Shown piece by piece: positions 24,804 through 37,699 of a stretch of DNA of 64,000 nucleotides; within the stretch, counting starts at the first letter, position 1, and every line of letters begins with the position of its first letter. The notes under the pieces are model-generated. The model did no database searches. It saw only the letters and a list, made by a program, of their open reading frames with translations, and was not told where the DNA came from. The translations under genes and the position numbers were made by a program. Source of the stretch: Kalaharituber pfeilii (lineage: Eukaryota > Ascomycota > Pezizomycetes > Pezizales > Pezizaceae); contig WHUZ01000015.1 of assembly GCA_015179045.1 (NCBI GenBank), forward strand, positions 620,001 through 684,000. The letters are read 5' to 3'.

Positions 24804-26572
24804 CTACGAACCTAACTTGACGTAGTTCCCAGGAAACTGCCCGACGACGCCTCGTAATTTCCCTGTCCACCACTTCATTACAGGTTGTTGCATTAGTATC
24901 ACGCAGAGCAAAATAAAGCTGTACACAATCCACGTGAAAGAAGGAGATAAGCATACCTCATTCTCATTGCTCGTTCTTTGCACAATTTCAATGACATCAC
25001 CTGCACGGAACCCCAAATCGCCCTCCATCTGCGCATCGAAGTCGTACATCGCTGTCGCCATCTCGACTTGTGCGGTCAGAGCCTTTGGTTTCGGCTTTGG
25101 TGGTGGCGGTGGCTTCGGCTTGCCGACAGCCGAGAACGTCGACGCTGTGGAGTTACTCCGGCCAACGTTCGGCTTTGCTAGCGTCAGTGCGGAAGACGTT
25201 GCGGGTTTGGGTGTTACTGTTGTTGGCGCCGGCAGCAATAATTTGGGATTATTGGAGGTGATAGCAGCCTGGTATGTTGGAGGGGGGGCATCTGCACTTT
25301 CCGTTGTGTTTCTCCGAGCGGCAACGGATGATGACGCAGGTACCAGGGGGTCGAACTTCGTCACCTCGCCCTCCTTCTTGCCGTATTTGGTGAATTTGGT
25401 ACCGATCCGGCTGGCCTTCTGGCCACTCGTCTTGAAATGTACGATGGAGAAGGCCTCGGCTTTCTCTTGGACATCTCCACGCTTCTTGAAGAATGCACCT
25501 TCAATATCACTCGACAGGTCAAAGTATGAGATATTAAGTCTTTGCATCCGCTCATGTAGCGTATAGAAGACGTTGAGCTGCATATAATAGAAGCTCTGGA
25601 ACAGCGGTCGAATGAATTCCCGCTCCAGCTCGAACAATTTTGGCAGTTCCGACTTAAGGAGGTCATTCCAGTAGTTATACTCCTGCGTCGCCTGTTCGAG
25701 ATTGTTCTCCGCCTGGTACAGCGCCTTCTCGTCCTTTGCGGTCCTCTCCTTCTTCTCCTGGAGCTTCTTGTATGTGTTGCGGAACCTGTCGTAGTCGAGC
25801 TGTTTATGCGCGCGCTTCGTTGCCGTTTTTCGGATCATTTTGATGACCTCCATTAGCTCGTCTGCGGGGCGGATGATGCGAGTCTCTATCATTTCGAGCT
25901 CGGGCGCTAGGCTGGCTTTAAGGTCCTCCACTACGGTTTTGTACTGTTCACAGGCCTCAATACCCTCGGGGTTGCCGTCCACTTTATGTGTCTCCGGGTC
26001 TGACACGCGGCCCGAGATTGGCTTGTATATCTCCGCAATGGATTGCGAGAACCCGATTTGGTGGTTGAGCATTGCTGGGAGGCACAAATTAGCTGATGTA
26101 CCATAGAGCCTCCCAAATTTGGTTGCAGAGGTTACAGTTTATAGCATCGAAGTACCTGCCGTAGGGTCAATGAACCGGGTGCTCCAGCTGGTTGCGGGGA
26201 GGGGGTACACCTACTTCTTGGATTCATCATGTAACTTTTTTGTTTCCTGTTGACCACAGCAATACGCTCAGCATTAATCTAGCGGAATAAGATGACAGAA
26301 GAGGTCTACCTGCTCAAGTTCCATAAATCGTCGCTCAGCATCCAAGTAGATTGGATCTTTTGTGTTGTCGCCCTATCCACGCCCATTCCAAAGCATGAAT
26401 CAACAATCGTTTCGATTCGGCCCACAAGATGTTTGCCTCTCTTACCATGTTGAACCTTTGTTTGATGGTTTGGGGTGTCTGGAACGAACCAGTCGTTAGC
26501 AGGACGCTTCCGGAGAAGGATGTAGAGCCAACTCACTCGCTGCACACCCTTCGAAAAGCCCTTCCAACTCAT
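24804..26572 (-). CDS. RVS167: BAR-SH3 (amphiphysin-type) protein Rvs167
   Basis: Rvs167 senses and bends membrane at endocytic sites and links it to actin. Seven exons on the minus strand: 26537-26572, 26446-26478, 26310-26372, 26215-26246, 26136-26155, 24957-26074, 24804-24872, giving 456 residues. The start MSWKGFSKGVQR is the conserved N-terminal amphipathic segment of the family. Exons 2-5 supply TPQTIKQRFNM, DNTKDPIYLDAERRFMELEQ, ETKKLHDESKK and YFDAIN. The BAR domain occupies about residues 1-255, followed by a Pro/Ser/Thr-rich linker with a KPKPPPPPKPKPK stretch. The C-terminal SH3 domain has ALYDF-like AMYDF, GDLGFRAGDVIEI, the WW of the binding groove and GNYVKLGS. Exon 5 is only 20 nt. 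The last intron (24873-24956, 84 nt) interrupts the SH3 domain, is a multiple of three and contains no stop codon, so retention would insert 28 residues. The gene is divergent from NFS1. Confidence 0.93.
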
Positions 26573-27017
26573 TGCTATCTATTTTCTTCTATCAATAGCT
26601 GGGAGCGCGAGGATCTAGGAGGGCAGATTGTGTTTCTGTGTCGCCGAGCGGTATTAGGAAGTGGAGAGGAGAATGGTGTCAGAGGGAGTATTGATGGGAG
26701 GAAGTCTAGAGGGATCCGTCTACGGGGAGCAGCAGAACTTGGTTCCACTAGAAGTCAACCAAGCTGCTTTACTGCATGCGCCTTAGCTACCTCTAGCGGG
26801 GGGCGGGGGGCTTGTGTTCTCTGGGCTATGCGGTCAGTCCTTGCGGTACTTTGCATGCAAGTATGGCGGGCTGTGGCAAGTATGAGAGATGGGCAGTTAG
26901 TACTCAGACGATGTCAAGGCACAAGTTGGCAACTGTGGCTCTGCTGTGCAAGCTGCGAATGCCGGTGGTACTGCGATCCCGTGGAGGACTGCCACTGTGC
27001 GGATGCCCGCGTCAGCG

Positions 27018-27050
<33 letters not shown>

Positions 27051-27838
27051 CCTGAGCTGGCCCAGGCCCCGTTCCTGATGGCAGGCCCTGTCTTTTTTCT
27101 TCTTTCTATTTCTAGTCTCCCCCCTGCGTCCTTGGTTGAGTGGCTGTGCTGCGACTTGCGTGTGCGCTGCGTAACCCTCTCCTGTCTTGGACCCTCGCCA
27201 GCGCGCAGGCACCGCTCACCTGTGACCTCATGATCCCCGCCCCGCGCAGGCCGGTCCCAGCGCCGTACCTACGCAGCCCGCCACGACACGCCAGCGCCGC
27301 AGCCAGTTTCCTGGCCGGGTCCTGTGGCCTCCGATCCCGAGGTGCTGCCCCCCCCCATCTGCGTCTCAACCTCTCCGGCGCACGTGATGCCACCCGGCTG
27401 CCGACTCCGGGCCCAAAGCTACTTGTATGATATGATATGATAGCGCCCCGCACCTGTGCCCTGCGATACGTAGACACGTGCGTGCGCCTGCCACTGTGCG
27501 CCGTGCTACATTATACCCCCGCGGGCCCGTACTTGCAGTCCCTCTCAACGCCACCCCGCATTACACGCAACCTGCAGCCGAAGCGAAAAAGCGCCGTACC
27601 CCCATCATCTCATCTCGTCTCTCCCTGTTCTCTAGAATTCTCACCTGATTTCCCTTACAACTTACCCCACAGCATTCCCACCAACTACTCTTGCACCCCA
27701 CTCCCCCCCCCCCCCCCCGCCCCCTACCAACCCCCTCGTTTTTATTTCTCGCATTGGCCATTAGCATTGCTTTTTACACCCCTGCTCCTGGTGTAAGTCG
27801 GAAATCTAAATTTCACATAAGTGGCACCCCGCCCCTTC
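26573..27838. promoter_or_regulatory. Divergent RVS167/NFS1 intergenic promoter, GC-rich
   Basis: About 1.27 kb separates the two divergent start codons. The half nearer NFS1 (26.95-27.6 kb) is strongly GC-rich and holds a run of 16 C at 27703-27718 and a short heptamer repeat. Open frames on both strands here reflect the GC bias and show no protein similarity. The promoter role is inferred from position only. Confidence 0.55.
27018..27050. repeat. (GGGATGC)n heptamer repeat
   Basis: About 4.7 perfect tandem copies of GGGATGC in the GC-rich promoter region between RVS167 and NFS1. Confidence 0.9.
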
Positions 27839-29670
27839 ATGATGTCAGGGCTTCCAGTGGCTCGATCTGCCGCAAGGAGGATCTGTCTCTCAAAGATTGC
27901 TGCCCGGCGACCAAATGTCCAGCATACATACAGGCCACCCGTCTTCAGGTGTTTGGCGGCACAGTCGGTCACACCCTTGAGGACCTATGTCTCGCAGAGT
28001 TCGAATCGCAATGCGGCGCAGGTGAATCTGGATACAGAAGTGAGGATTGATAAGGACCATTTTGTGGCAGCGACGGGGATGCAGCCGGGGGAAGTGAGAG
28101 TTCCGTCTGGAGTTGATGGTGATGCGATGTTGAGTCCTACAGCAGGTATGGCCCTGACATTGCGTACCCTTAATGCGAGTTGGTTCTAATTGAGGTGCCG
28201 TAGGTATCCTAGAGCATGCTACGATAATGGACGAGGGTAGCCGGCCCATATACCTCGATATGCAGGCCACTACCCCCACAGACCCTCGGGTCGTTGACGC
28301 CATGCTTCCGTACCTAACTGGACTTTTTGGCAATCCTCACTCCAGGACACATGCCTATGGTTGGGAGACCGAGAAGGCCACCGACACCGCCCGCGCGCAT
28401 GTGGCAAACCTCATCGGCGCGGATCCCAAGGAAATCATCTTCACCTCTGGTGCCACGGAGTCCAACAACATGTCCATCAAGGGCGTTGCTCGCTTCTATC
28501 AGGCCAGCAAGAAGCACATAATAACGTCGCAAACTGAGCACAAGTGTGTCCTTGACTCATGTAGGCATCTACAGGATCAGGGGTTCGAGGTCACGTACCT
28601 TCCCGTCGGGCCCAACGGGATCATCAATCTCGCAGATCTGGAGAAGGCTATCCGACCGGACACCGCTCTCGTATCTATCATGACGGTCAATAATGAAATT
28701 GGTGTTATACAACCAGTTGAGGAAATTGGCAAGATATGCAGGAAGCACAAAGTGTTTTTCCACACGGATGCGGCACAGGCGGTGGGGAAGATCCCGATCG
28801 ATGTGAATAAGTGGAATGTGGACTTGATGAGTATATCTGGCCATAAAATCTACGGACCAAAAGGCATCGGAGCATGCTATGTGAGAAGAAGGCCGAGAGT
28901 TAGGATTGAGCCGCTGATCAGTGGAGGTGGTCAGGAAAGAGGGTTGAGGAGTGGGACGTTGGCTCCACATTTGGTTGTTGGCTTCGGTGAGGCATGCCGA
29001 ATTGCCAAACAAGAACTAGAGGTAGAGATGACCCGTTGCTTTCCCCCCTTAATATCTCGTTTGTTTTTTCTTATGATGAGTCTATGCAAAAATTATGATA
29101 GGAAGAGTCTGAGGGTCTCGATATAATCATAATCGGAGATCTCTTGAGGCAAAATGCAGGGGTACTGACAAGAATCTACACATGTTACCACTTATGATTC
29201 ATAAACCATTTCCCTGAATTTGTACTAACACACAATGTTGCTCTTAGTACGACCATGACCGCGTTTCCGCCCTCTCCAAGCGCTTGAAAGATGGCCTATT
29301 GGCTTTGGAACACACTACTCTGAATGGTGACCCCGAAAAGCACTACCCCGGCTGCGTCAACATTTCTTTTGCATACGTCGAAGGCGAAAGTCTGCTTATG
29401 GCGCTGAAGGACATTGCGCTCTCCTCTGGCAGCGCGTGCACCAGCGCGAGCCTAGAGCCGAGTTACGTGTTGAGGGCGTTGGGGAGCAGCGATGAGTCGG
29501 CCCACTCGAGTATTAGGTTTGGAATTGGAAGATTCACGACGGAGGCAGAGGTGGACTATGTGTTGAAGGCTGTCAAGGAGCGTGTGTCGTTCTTGAGAGA
29601 GCTTTCGCCGCTGTGGGAGTTGGTGCAGGAGGGTGTAGACCTGAACACCATTGAATGGTCGCAGCATTAG
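27839..29670 (+). CDS. NFS1: Mitochondrial cysteine desulfurase Nfs1
   Basis: Nfs1 is a PLP enzyme that takes sulfur from cysteine for Fe-S cluster assembly on Isu in the mitochondrial matrix, and for tRNA thiolation. Three exons, 27839-28145, 28204-29021 and 29248-29670, give 515 residues (yeast Nfs1 has 497). The N-terminus is rich in Arg and hydroxylated residues and lacks acidic residues for about 60 positions, as expected of a mitochondrial presequence. The mature part has the family blocks [47 protein letters not shown], the PLP lysine in [10 protein letters not shown] (Lys317), the active-site cysteine loop [20 protein letters not shown] (Cys439) and the conserved C-terminal IEWSQH. 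The introns are 58 and 226 nt. The start could be either of two adjacent ATG codons. All catalytic residues I could check are present. Confidence 0.96.
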
Positions 29671-30471
29671 TACCTAATAATTTTTTCTTTAATGAGGAAG
29701 AAAGAGGAAAAAAGCGGTCTGATTCGTTTGTATAATATTTGTTTGGCTGTAATATTTTTCTCGTCTGGTTATTTTCTTGTTTTTCGTAGATTCTTGGTAT
29801 TGGGCTTGATGTATAATTTAACGTCTGGTAACATCTGATTTGATGGGATGATATTGATGTCGTGAAGCTTTTTTCTTAAAAATCTCCATTAATTCTGGAC
29901 CTTTCTTTTTTTTTTGTGCCATTGCCTGTTTACTAGTTGATATTTTGATTTACCCTCATTTTGTATGGCGATCATTTCCATGAGATGAAAATCACACATG
30001 TAAAGTAAAGGGGAGGAGGAGGAGGAAATGAAATTGAGAGTGGAAAAACGGAACTAAGCAACAGTTGGTGCTTTTTTCTTTTTTTTACCCTTTTTTTCGT
30101 TGAGAGGTTTGAAAACTTGGGAGTTACTTAACCAAGTGAAGAATTAAGCGTATCATATCAGCGTACTTTGTCACAAGGGTTACCCTTAATCTGGGGGACA
30201 CATATAATATGAAGTAACGTTTATTGGAGGGCAATTTGCATTTTGCTTCAATTGACCCCCCACAACTCTCAATTTATAATCTGTATCCCTTCTGCATCAT
30301 ACACACTTTATAGACAGAAAGCGAAAAGATGATAAACAATGCCTTGACAATAATAACACACAATAAGATATCTTATGTTTAGAAACACAAGCGCGCAGTA
30401 ACACAATAAACAAATACAGAAAATCATACTCTAAACCTCTCCAAACCCACCATCCTCTTCACTCACTCCCC
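29671..30471. other. Convergent 3' regions of NFS1 and ERV41
   Basis: T-rich DNA after the NFS1 stop codon (polyadenylation-like AATAAT and TTTTTT tracts), then A-rich DNA that is the 3' side of ERV41 on the other strand. Nothing else recognised. Confidence 0.6.
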
Positions 30472-31812
30472 TTAATCCTCATATCCAGCCTTAACCCCCA
30501 ACATCCCCCCGCCTGTCCCCGTGCTCCTCCTCGCCCTTCCCCTGCCCCTCGCCAGCAAGCCCAGCATCCCCTCCCAGGCCTTCAACAACCACCCCCGCTC
30601 ACCATGACTCCTCCGACAATATTCACCATCCTGACCAGAAACGACAACAGCGGTGTGCGGGAATCCGTGATGGCAAGACTGACGGGCTCAATGTCGAACT
30701 TGAAGAAGATGCCCGGGACGGACATGTGTGAGACTGTCTGCGACTGCTCGGTGACGGCGTACTGGTTTGTCAGGAGCGAGCGGCCCGTGGTGGTGCTATG
30801 GTAGTGGGTAGGGACGAGGGAGAGATAGTATTGGTATTTGTAGAAGTCTGGAAAATTGGAAGAAGGTTAGTTAGTTAGGTTGGGGGAGGGGGGAAATTGT
30901 GGCGAAGGTGGAGGAAAAGAATGGAGGAAACGTACGCTCGTCTGTAGTGGCGATGACCCCATCAAGGGGATTGACGAGCTTCGGATAGAATTCGCCAAAG
31001 GAGAGTTCGTTTATGATGTGGCTGAAATTGAAGGCTGTGGTGGAGGTTAGCATTCGTGCTCGCGTTTACCCTCATCCCCCGTCGAAGTGTAATTTATGGT
31101 GGTGGGCTAAAGAGGACATGTACGAATGCTCACAATTATGATCCACATGCCTCCCCTCATCCCAATACCCGTGCCCTCTCGCCGTGATGTGAAAGTCCCC
31201 CTGCACCTTATTCACCTCCATATTGCCATAAATCCGACATCCTTCCTCTCCCTGATGCTTCCACTGTACCGTCTTGCCCCATCCCCCTTAGAACTCTTCC
31301 CCAGCACATCCCACATATCGTCATCCTTCATCCCGTGTCTGCTCCTGCTCAGGCTATGCATGCCCTTTGGATCCCACTTTGCCGGGTCCTTCCTCAGCAC
31401 CTCACCCGCGAGGATCCGGTCCCCGACGGCGTCCTGCACGTTCACGTGGATCAGGTCGCACGACATGGCCACTGTGATGTCGACGTTGATTTGGATCTGC
31501 GTGCCGACTTGGGCGTCGACAGTGAAGTGCTGCTCCTCAATGCCGTCGAGGTACACGCCGAATTCAGCCCAGATGAGCAGAATGCACGAGAGTGCAAGAA
31601 GGAGCGTCATGGCGCCGCCGCGGGACGTGCGAACCGAGTACGACGGACGGGTTTTTGCTGTGAAGAATGTTAGCAGCCGGTAGGCCGGTTGCGAAACAAC
31701 AGGAAGGAGGGGGAGGGAGGTTGAAGGTTATCGTACGGAAAGCATCGAAGGTGCGCACTCGGTCGCTTAAGCTCTTCGGCGGACCGAAGAAGTCGTCGTC
31801 TAGGTCTACCAT
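30472..31812 (-). CDS. ERV41: ER-Golgi vesicle protein Erv41, with two frameshifts
   Basis: Erv41 (ERGIC2 family) works with Erv46 as a COPII-vesicle retrieval receptor between ER and Golgi. Minus-strand exons: 31737-31812, 31134-31657, 30936-31034, 30472-30847. Matching parts are FDAFPKTRPSYSVRTSRGGA followed by the first membrane segment; AEFGVYLDG; QINVDITVAMSCDLIHVNVQD; GCRIYGNMEVNKVQGDFHIT; FNFSHIINELSFGEFYP; and VPGIFFKFDIEPVSL before the second membrane segment, FLVRMVNIVGGVMV. The frame breaks twice: near 31283-31287 (after GKSSK) and near 30592-30596 (after GVMVSG). Both sites are runs of five G on the coding strand, and in each the similarity resumes in the frame reached by one missing base. 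With both offsets allowed the length is about 358 residues, close to the 352 of yeast. The first break could alternatively be a 44-56-nt intron with a weak GTGCTG donor. The gene is convergent with NFS1. Confidence 0.85.
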
Positions 31813-34800
31813 TGCGATTGGTGTTTCAAGTTCCAGATGATAGAATAATGGGCGTTGTATTCTCAAGAACCCTCCTTGGATATCTAGCGTTTTCCTCTTC
31901 CGGCTTTTGTTTCGTATGTCTTGTTTCCTCTGCCACAACCAGACTACCGATTGCACTGTAACTTTCCACGTTAAATCCTCCGACTTCAGTCCTGTCTCCG
32001 ACTGCCGCGCTCAAGGGTATCCAGCAGGCAAGTATAAAATCTCAATTCTTGTCACAGTCGAGTCTCATAAGCGTCGCATCATCTAGCAACGGTGAACGAA
32101 CGTCTCAACAGCCAAGCCAGCTGTGAGATCCCACACAACGAAATATAAAAAAAATAAAAAACGAAAAAAATTCTAAGCAACCTCTCTTAGCTCAAGAGTA
32201 CGAAATAGAAGCGATCGGAAAAAATGATCGGCCGTGGAGAAATATGAAGTGCATACCTTTTCCTCGCCCGTGCAATTAACGTGCCGAAACTTGGGGCTCC
32301 CAGTAAGTGTAAAAGGACAGCTTACCACAATTTCATTCTCCGAACGGTGCCAAGCATTCCTGTAAGAAGCCAAGGGGATTTCTAGGAAGCCATGATATAT
32401 GTATACAACAACAGCGGATTGCATTCGTGCGGTAAAGGAGCAAGGTCACGAAGGTACAGGAGTAATAGCCAGTCTATGCATGCCCATAAAATAAGGAACT
32501 GATGGCACTTCAATTGAACAAACACACGACGGCGCGTGAAGAGCGTTGGAAGCTTGGCGGTTGATTCGTTGCAGATGGGCCGATAGGCCATATGCATGTG
32601 TATGTCGGATGGAGCAGATATTCAGGTACACTTACTTTATTATGCAGGCCACTACAGATTTTTGTTTAGTAAAGTGCGTTGTTGCATACCTAAAGAATAC
32701 AAGAAGCGGTATGCAAGCAGAGCTCTAAATGGATTTCAAGTTGCTATCAACTGGTCGCTTTGTTAGCTAACTTTACACATTCAAACTCAGCTCACAAAAG
32801 ACTATTAAAATCTTGGGAGAAAAAAAAATAGAAAGCAGAGAATTCATCAGAATTAGTCGTCAGATTCGTCCCCAAAAAGTTGAACCTAGTTTCCCAATAT
32901 TTTCTATGCTTCGCCTTCCTTATTACGTACCTAGTTCCTCAGACTCAGATCATACGGAATTCCACGTCTTCAATTTTCTTGACCCCGCATCCCAAAAATA
33001 GTCTAAATAGATAAATATATCAGCTTATGCACTTTTCTGTGAAAGCGATCGTTAGATCAGAAACATACTTTCTACGATCCCATCGCTAGTACGTACGCTC
33101 CTCCTGCTCTGCCTTACATGCGGTTTTAAGAATACTACACTAGGTTAAAATGTGCAGAGAACCGCCAAGAATCCGCATGTGCATTGCGGAGCGACGGCTA
33201 GCATCACGCATCGCTGTGCCTTTTGGCCCGACGGTTAATAACTAACGTTTGCCATCCTCGTAACAACGGAGGTATCTGTCTACTCTGAGGAAGCGCAACC
33301 GGCAGCTATGGGGCTTAAGGACAGGATGTCAGACTAGGTGATGTGTGGCGCAGAACGAAGCGTAGCCGTCTTCAGGTAACCCCCACTCGACGCACAGTTA
33401 GCCTCGGACCCTACTATGTACCGTAGCCTTTCTTCTGCACCCTGATACTTCCCCACCCCAGAGTTGACGTGCCCAATGATCAAAAAGCTAGGATGCCGAG
33501 ATTGCGAAGCCAGATACACCCCAACGGACCTGCAGGTCCCAGTCGAAAAATAACGCTGTAACCCTTCATGGCCCTCGTTATGCAACCAAGGCTATGTTTC
33601 CAGGCACCTTTTCTCCTCAGTAAAAGCAAGTCATATATAAAATGTCTAGAATTATTATACGAACGCCTGGATCATTGTTAGTCAATAGGCCAGCATGATC
33701 TCTAAAGAGTTTGAAACGCAAAAAAGCTCCACTTGTGACAGCCACAATCTAACCAAAGCAGACCCCGTGGTGAAGGGCTTTAGCATCGCACTTAACATTC
33801 TCGAGAGAAGGAAAGCGCATTGGAGGCCTAGTACTAGTATGAACCCTGCGTCACTACTTACTTTTTATTGATGTGCAACAAAAAACACTTGCGCCCGTTG
33901 TTGATTAAGCCAGGGTGTCGCCTATGACAGCTGCAATGTTGTCGTCACTTATTGTCGTTGGAGCCATAGTTCGGGACGCGGCCACATGCAGCAAGTCAAT
34001 GGTCGGCGGGTTAGTTCTATTCACTTGACTGGTACACCTGGTCTATATTTTAAGAAAGGTGAGAAAAAACCGCCTCTTCATTCTAATAATATTTGAGTTT
34101 GAAAAGACAGTGCAAATCTTGAGCGACGCTGTCAACTATAGACCAATTGCAACCTTGCACAGGCTCAAGAATTGTACGCGTGTTGATTTCAACTTAAAGA
34201 AAAAGCAAAAGAGTAAAGAAGAAGGTGAGTAATCTGCAAATAAGCAGTTGCGATTCCAATATTCAAGTCTCTACTGCTCAATACAACAACTCTCATCGTT
34301 TTGCTACGAATTCCTAGTCTGGACGAATTCCGTGTGTAACCCGCCTGCAATTTTAGACCTATGATATTGGTCTGTGTGCCAATGTGATGTCTATTTATAG
34401 CACAGGGTTCCTGAGACTATCTACAACTGGTTTAGGGTAGGAGACTAGGATAGTGTATTGTCCATGTCTGCGAAATTTTACATTCCACTAAACAACCAGA
34501 CCACACTCTCATATGATACAACGCCCAGGAACTGTTCAGTTTCCCCGCCCTCGCCTAGTGACTAGCAAATACGGAATACCATGAGAATTCTTTTCCCTTC
34601 AATAATGCCTTAATAATAGCCGGTGGGAAGCATGGATATCAAGTGAAATAAGACACGGGATGTAATCCGTGTTGGGAGTCATTTATGATGGCTGGGGTAT
34701 GAAAACAAATTCGTCGATCGGACGTTCCGTTTATCGAACACGCTGTCAAATGTGCCTTGCAAAACTACATGACTTTCTAGTACGTACTGATACCATATGG

Positions 34801-37699
34801 CTCTCGGTTAACCAGGCTGGAAGGGTGTGCATAGTCTCTGTCACTGGAGGGATAGGCATTAACTTGTGGATAATGACATGCTTAATATAGGTTACAAAAG
34901 GCAACTTACAATGTCCAGTGAATTAAAGGCATATTGAGCCCTGTGGCTGATTGTAATCAAATCACGGGTAGCTGTTCAAAACACGGGGCAGGAGCTATTT
35001 TGACATATTGACGTTTTGGGTATAATCGATAATAGTGAAATTAGAGACCCTTTCGCAAGAAGTTCTATAGCTTCCTGACCCCTGCTGTACCCCTCTAGGT
35101 AATGCACTGTGGCGCAGCGGAAGCTCTTGACCAAGGTCTCTTACCGACACCTAAGGTATCACAGATCTGTTTTAAGTGGTAAAGGTCACGTTCAATAGGT
35201 ATTTCTATGGGGGCCCGGCTGCTCAGAGCCAGTATACCTAAGCAATTAAGGTGCTTGCCTTTGGGTTAAATTGAATCCTCTGATTTAGTAGTGACGTGCA
35301 CATTGCAAAATCCATGCAGTTTCCGTTCCAACTATGGTGAAACAAGTGTGTATCCAAGCTATTGCCTTTGGTATACATTGTGAGGAATTCCCGTTCTTGA
35401 AAACGGCAATTAGTGCAAAGTATCAATGCATACATACCTTGTGGAATTAGATAATATTCGATCAGCGTGCAACAAAACATTTCATTACGAATTTCGCCCG
35501 GCCCGAATTTTTCTGTCAAGGGTCGTTCAATCCAGCACAGCTCAATAGATGTGAAAAACAATAGGGAAGGGTAGTGGCAGCATTCTTGGCCGAAATTAGA
35601 ATTGTCGGCTATCAAGATATACTCGTAACTACGTAGAGATGCTGAGACGCTGAAGAAGGCGAATTGGAACGTCATCGACTGCGGCTGGTCTCATGCTACG
35701 ACTGCGGCTAACTCGGTGCTACAGTTGTCGACTTCATCCAGGGAAGCCCCCTTGGCGTTGACGTTGCTTCCTGACTGTATCACTAGGCTGTTGCCGCACA
35801 ACTCACGAGTCACATTTCGATTGCAACCTTGTCAAATGTCCGTTCCAAAATAGGGCTGGGCTTATGTTTTCTGGCCCGGGTTAACGCTGGCACCTGACCT
35901 GATATACTTGCAACATTACCTACCAGCAATTGCTCAAGGGCCCTTGTTCCAAAGGTGAGCAAGAGCAAAACAATCTGAGGGAGAAGGCGAAATTTGGGGC
36001 ATGCAATTGGCGGACCACCGTGGCCATGAAACCAATTGATGGTACTATTCTGGCTGGTTACGAGACTACTATTCTGGGTCTCCGCGTGGAGCTCACGGAA
36101 AATGCGTGTTTAGCCTTGTTTGAAGTAGCTTGTCGACCTTAGTTCCGGTATTGAGCTCTGTTGTTGGTTCGCACATATGTACTTGCAAATAGTTAGCGAG
36201 GCTTCGCTGCCCTCTGCACACCAACTGGCGCAGTGCGTGAAGTATCGGATCGCATATCATGTTTGTGAAGGTCAAATTGTGATATTCTTATTACAAGCCA
36301 TCCCGCCACGCAATCACGCTGGTGCTGCACCAGCACCAATTCTCAAGTATGTGGTGTAATTACGTATCTACTTGGCATTTATGATAACTAGGGAAGTGTG
36401 TACCGTTTGTGGAAGAGGTATGCAGAATATTGTAGAATTCTCTTGGCAACGCAGGGAGTAATGGTCACGGTTCACCAGTGGCAGAACAAACATCACTGCA
36501 TCAACAACTGAACAGATAGTCAGCAAAACTCAACAGCTTGTACACCAAGGTGATTGTTCTATGTGTTGCTCGGTTTATGGGTCGTCCAGGCCTTCGTCAG
36601 GTCCTGCCAGGGTAAACACCCGTAAGTGGGATTACGTGATGCTAAAGCGAAAAACAAACGGTCTTCGTTAGATTTTTAGCACTGCTCAGGCAAGTTTAAG
36701 TGTCCACGATGGTTTAATAGTGGTACCAATACCCAAAGTTGAGACCGTAAACATTCACATTCACTTGAAAGCAAGTTAAGTGACGTCAGGAGCATATTAT
36801 TCTAAATCAATTGTTCGAGCGTACTGAGGCCTATTTGAAGCTGATGTTTTCATTCGGGGTCAGGACTTTTCTTATTGGCATTGGGGGGTATGTTATCCAG
36901 TTCTTTTTTGTAGTCTGTACTGACATTACTAGGCAATATTCAAAGGGTACTATTATGTTACCGAAAAGCACGAGATAGAGGCTTTCATGCGAGAGACAGT
37001 GCAAGATGAACCGAAACTCTTGAAGGCTGACAAAAGCTACAATGAAATCGGAAATTCTGTCAGATGTCCAAATCATCATGAAGGCTGGAAGAAGATGATG
37101 GTGATAGCCACATTCGTTTTCATGAGGATGGTTGATACACAGGTGGGCTGTCTGGCGTTCCATTCAAGCAAGTATATATTTCTTATGTCAGGAGATTGAT
37201 TGTTTGCTATGGCGTTGCTCGCATTATGTTAGGTCAATGGTAATAGGGATTGTTCCATGAATGAAGTCAAAGGGTATTATTATCCGTACGCGGAATCAGC
37301 TAATAAAAGAAGACATTCAATCGAAATATACGCTGTCTGCTATTGTGGAGGCATCGAATTTGTGCAGCGAGGAGACTGAGTGGGTTATGTGCCGTTAGGT
37401 AGTGAGTGACATGAGGTGTTGAAGTATACTTACTTTTACTATGTATATGAGGATTGGGGGATGCGGACAGGTACAATTGACGTTAGTCAGCGGGCAGTGT
37501 TTATGGCAGTCAGCGATGGGCAAGCGCGGGGGTGGTGGTGGGGGGGGGGGGGGGGGGGGGGGATGCCACTGGTGCAGCACGAGACCAACCTTAGGTTATA
37601 CAGTGCAGCATGTAGCCTTCGCTGCGGCATGATCCTTCACGACAGGCCAGCGCATGGTCAATCGCTATTTTTCGTTTCTTGCATATGAAACCGTGTGCA
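31813..37699. other. Long gene-free stretch
   Basis: ERV41 promoter at its left end, then nearly 6 kb with no recognisable protein, RNA gene or transposon end. A run of about 23 G occupies 37540-37562. Open frames near 35.2-35.7 kb and 36.8-37.2 kb lack conserved motifs. Confidence 0.45.
37540..37562. repeat. Poly(G) tract
   Basis: About 23 consecutive G residues. Long G runs are hard to sequence, so the exact length is uncertain. Confidence 0.85.

Noticed and set aside
26429..27477. Frames of 90-210 codons between RVS167 and NFS1
   Set aside because: GC-biased promoter DNA. The left part overlaps RVS167 exons 1-2 on the other strand.
35100..35165. tRNA-like A-box (TGGCGCAGCGG)
   Set aside because: No B-box (GTTCRANTC) at the proper distance and no cloverleaf pairing could be drawn.
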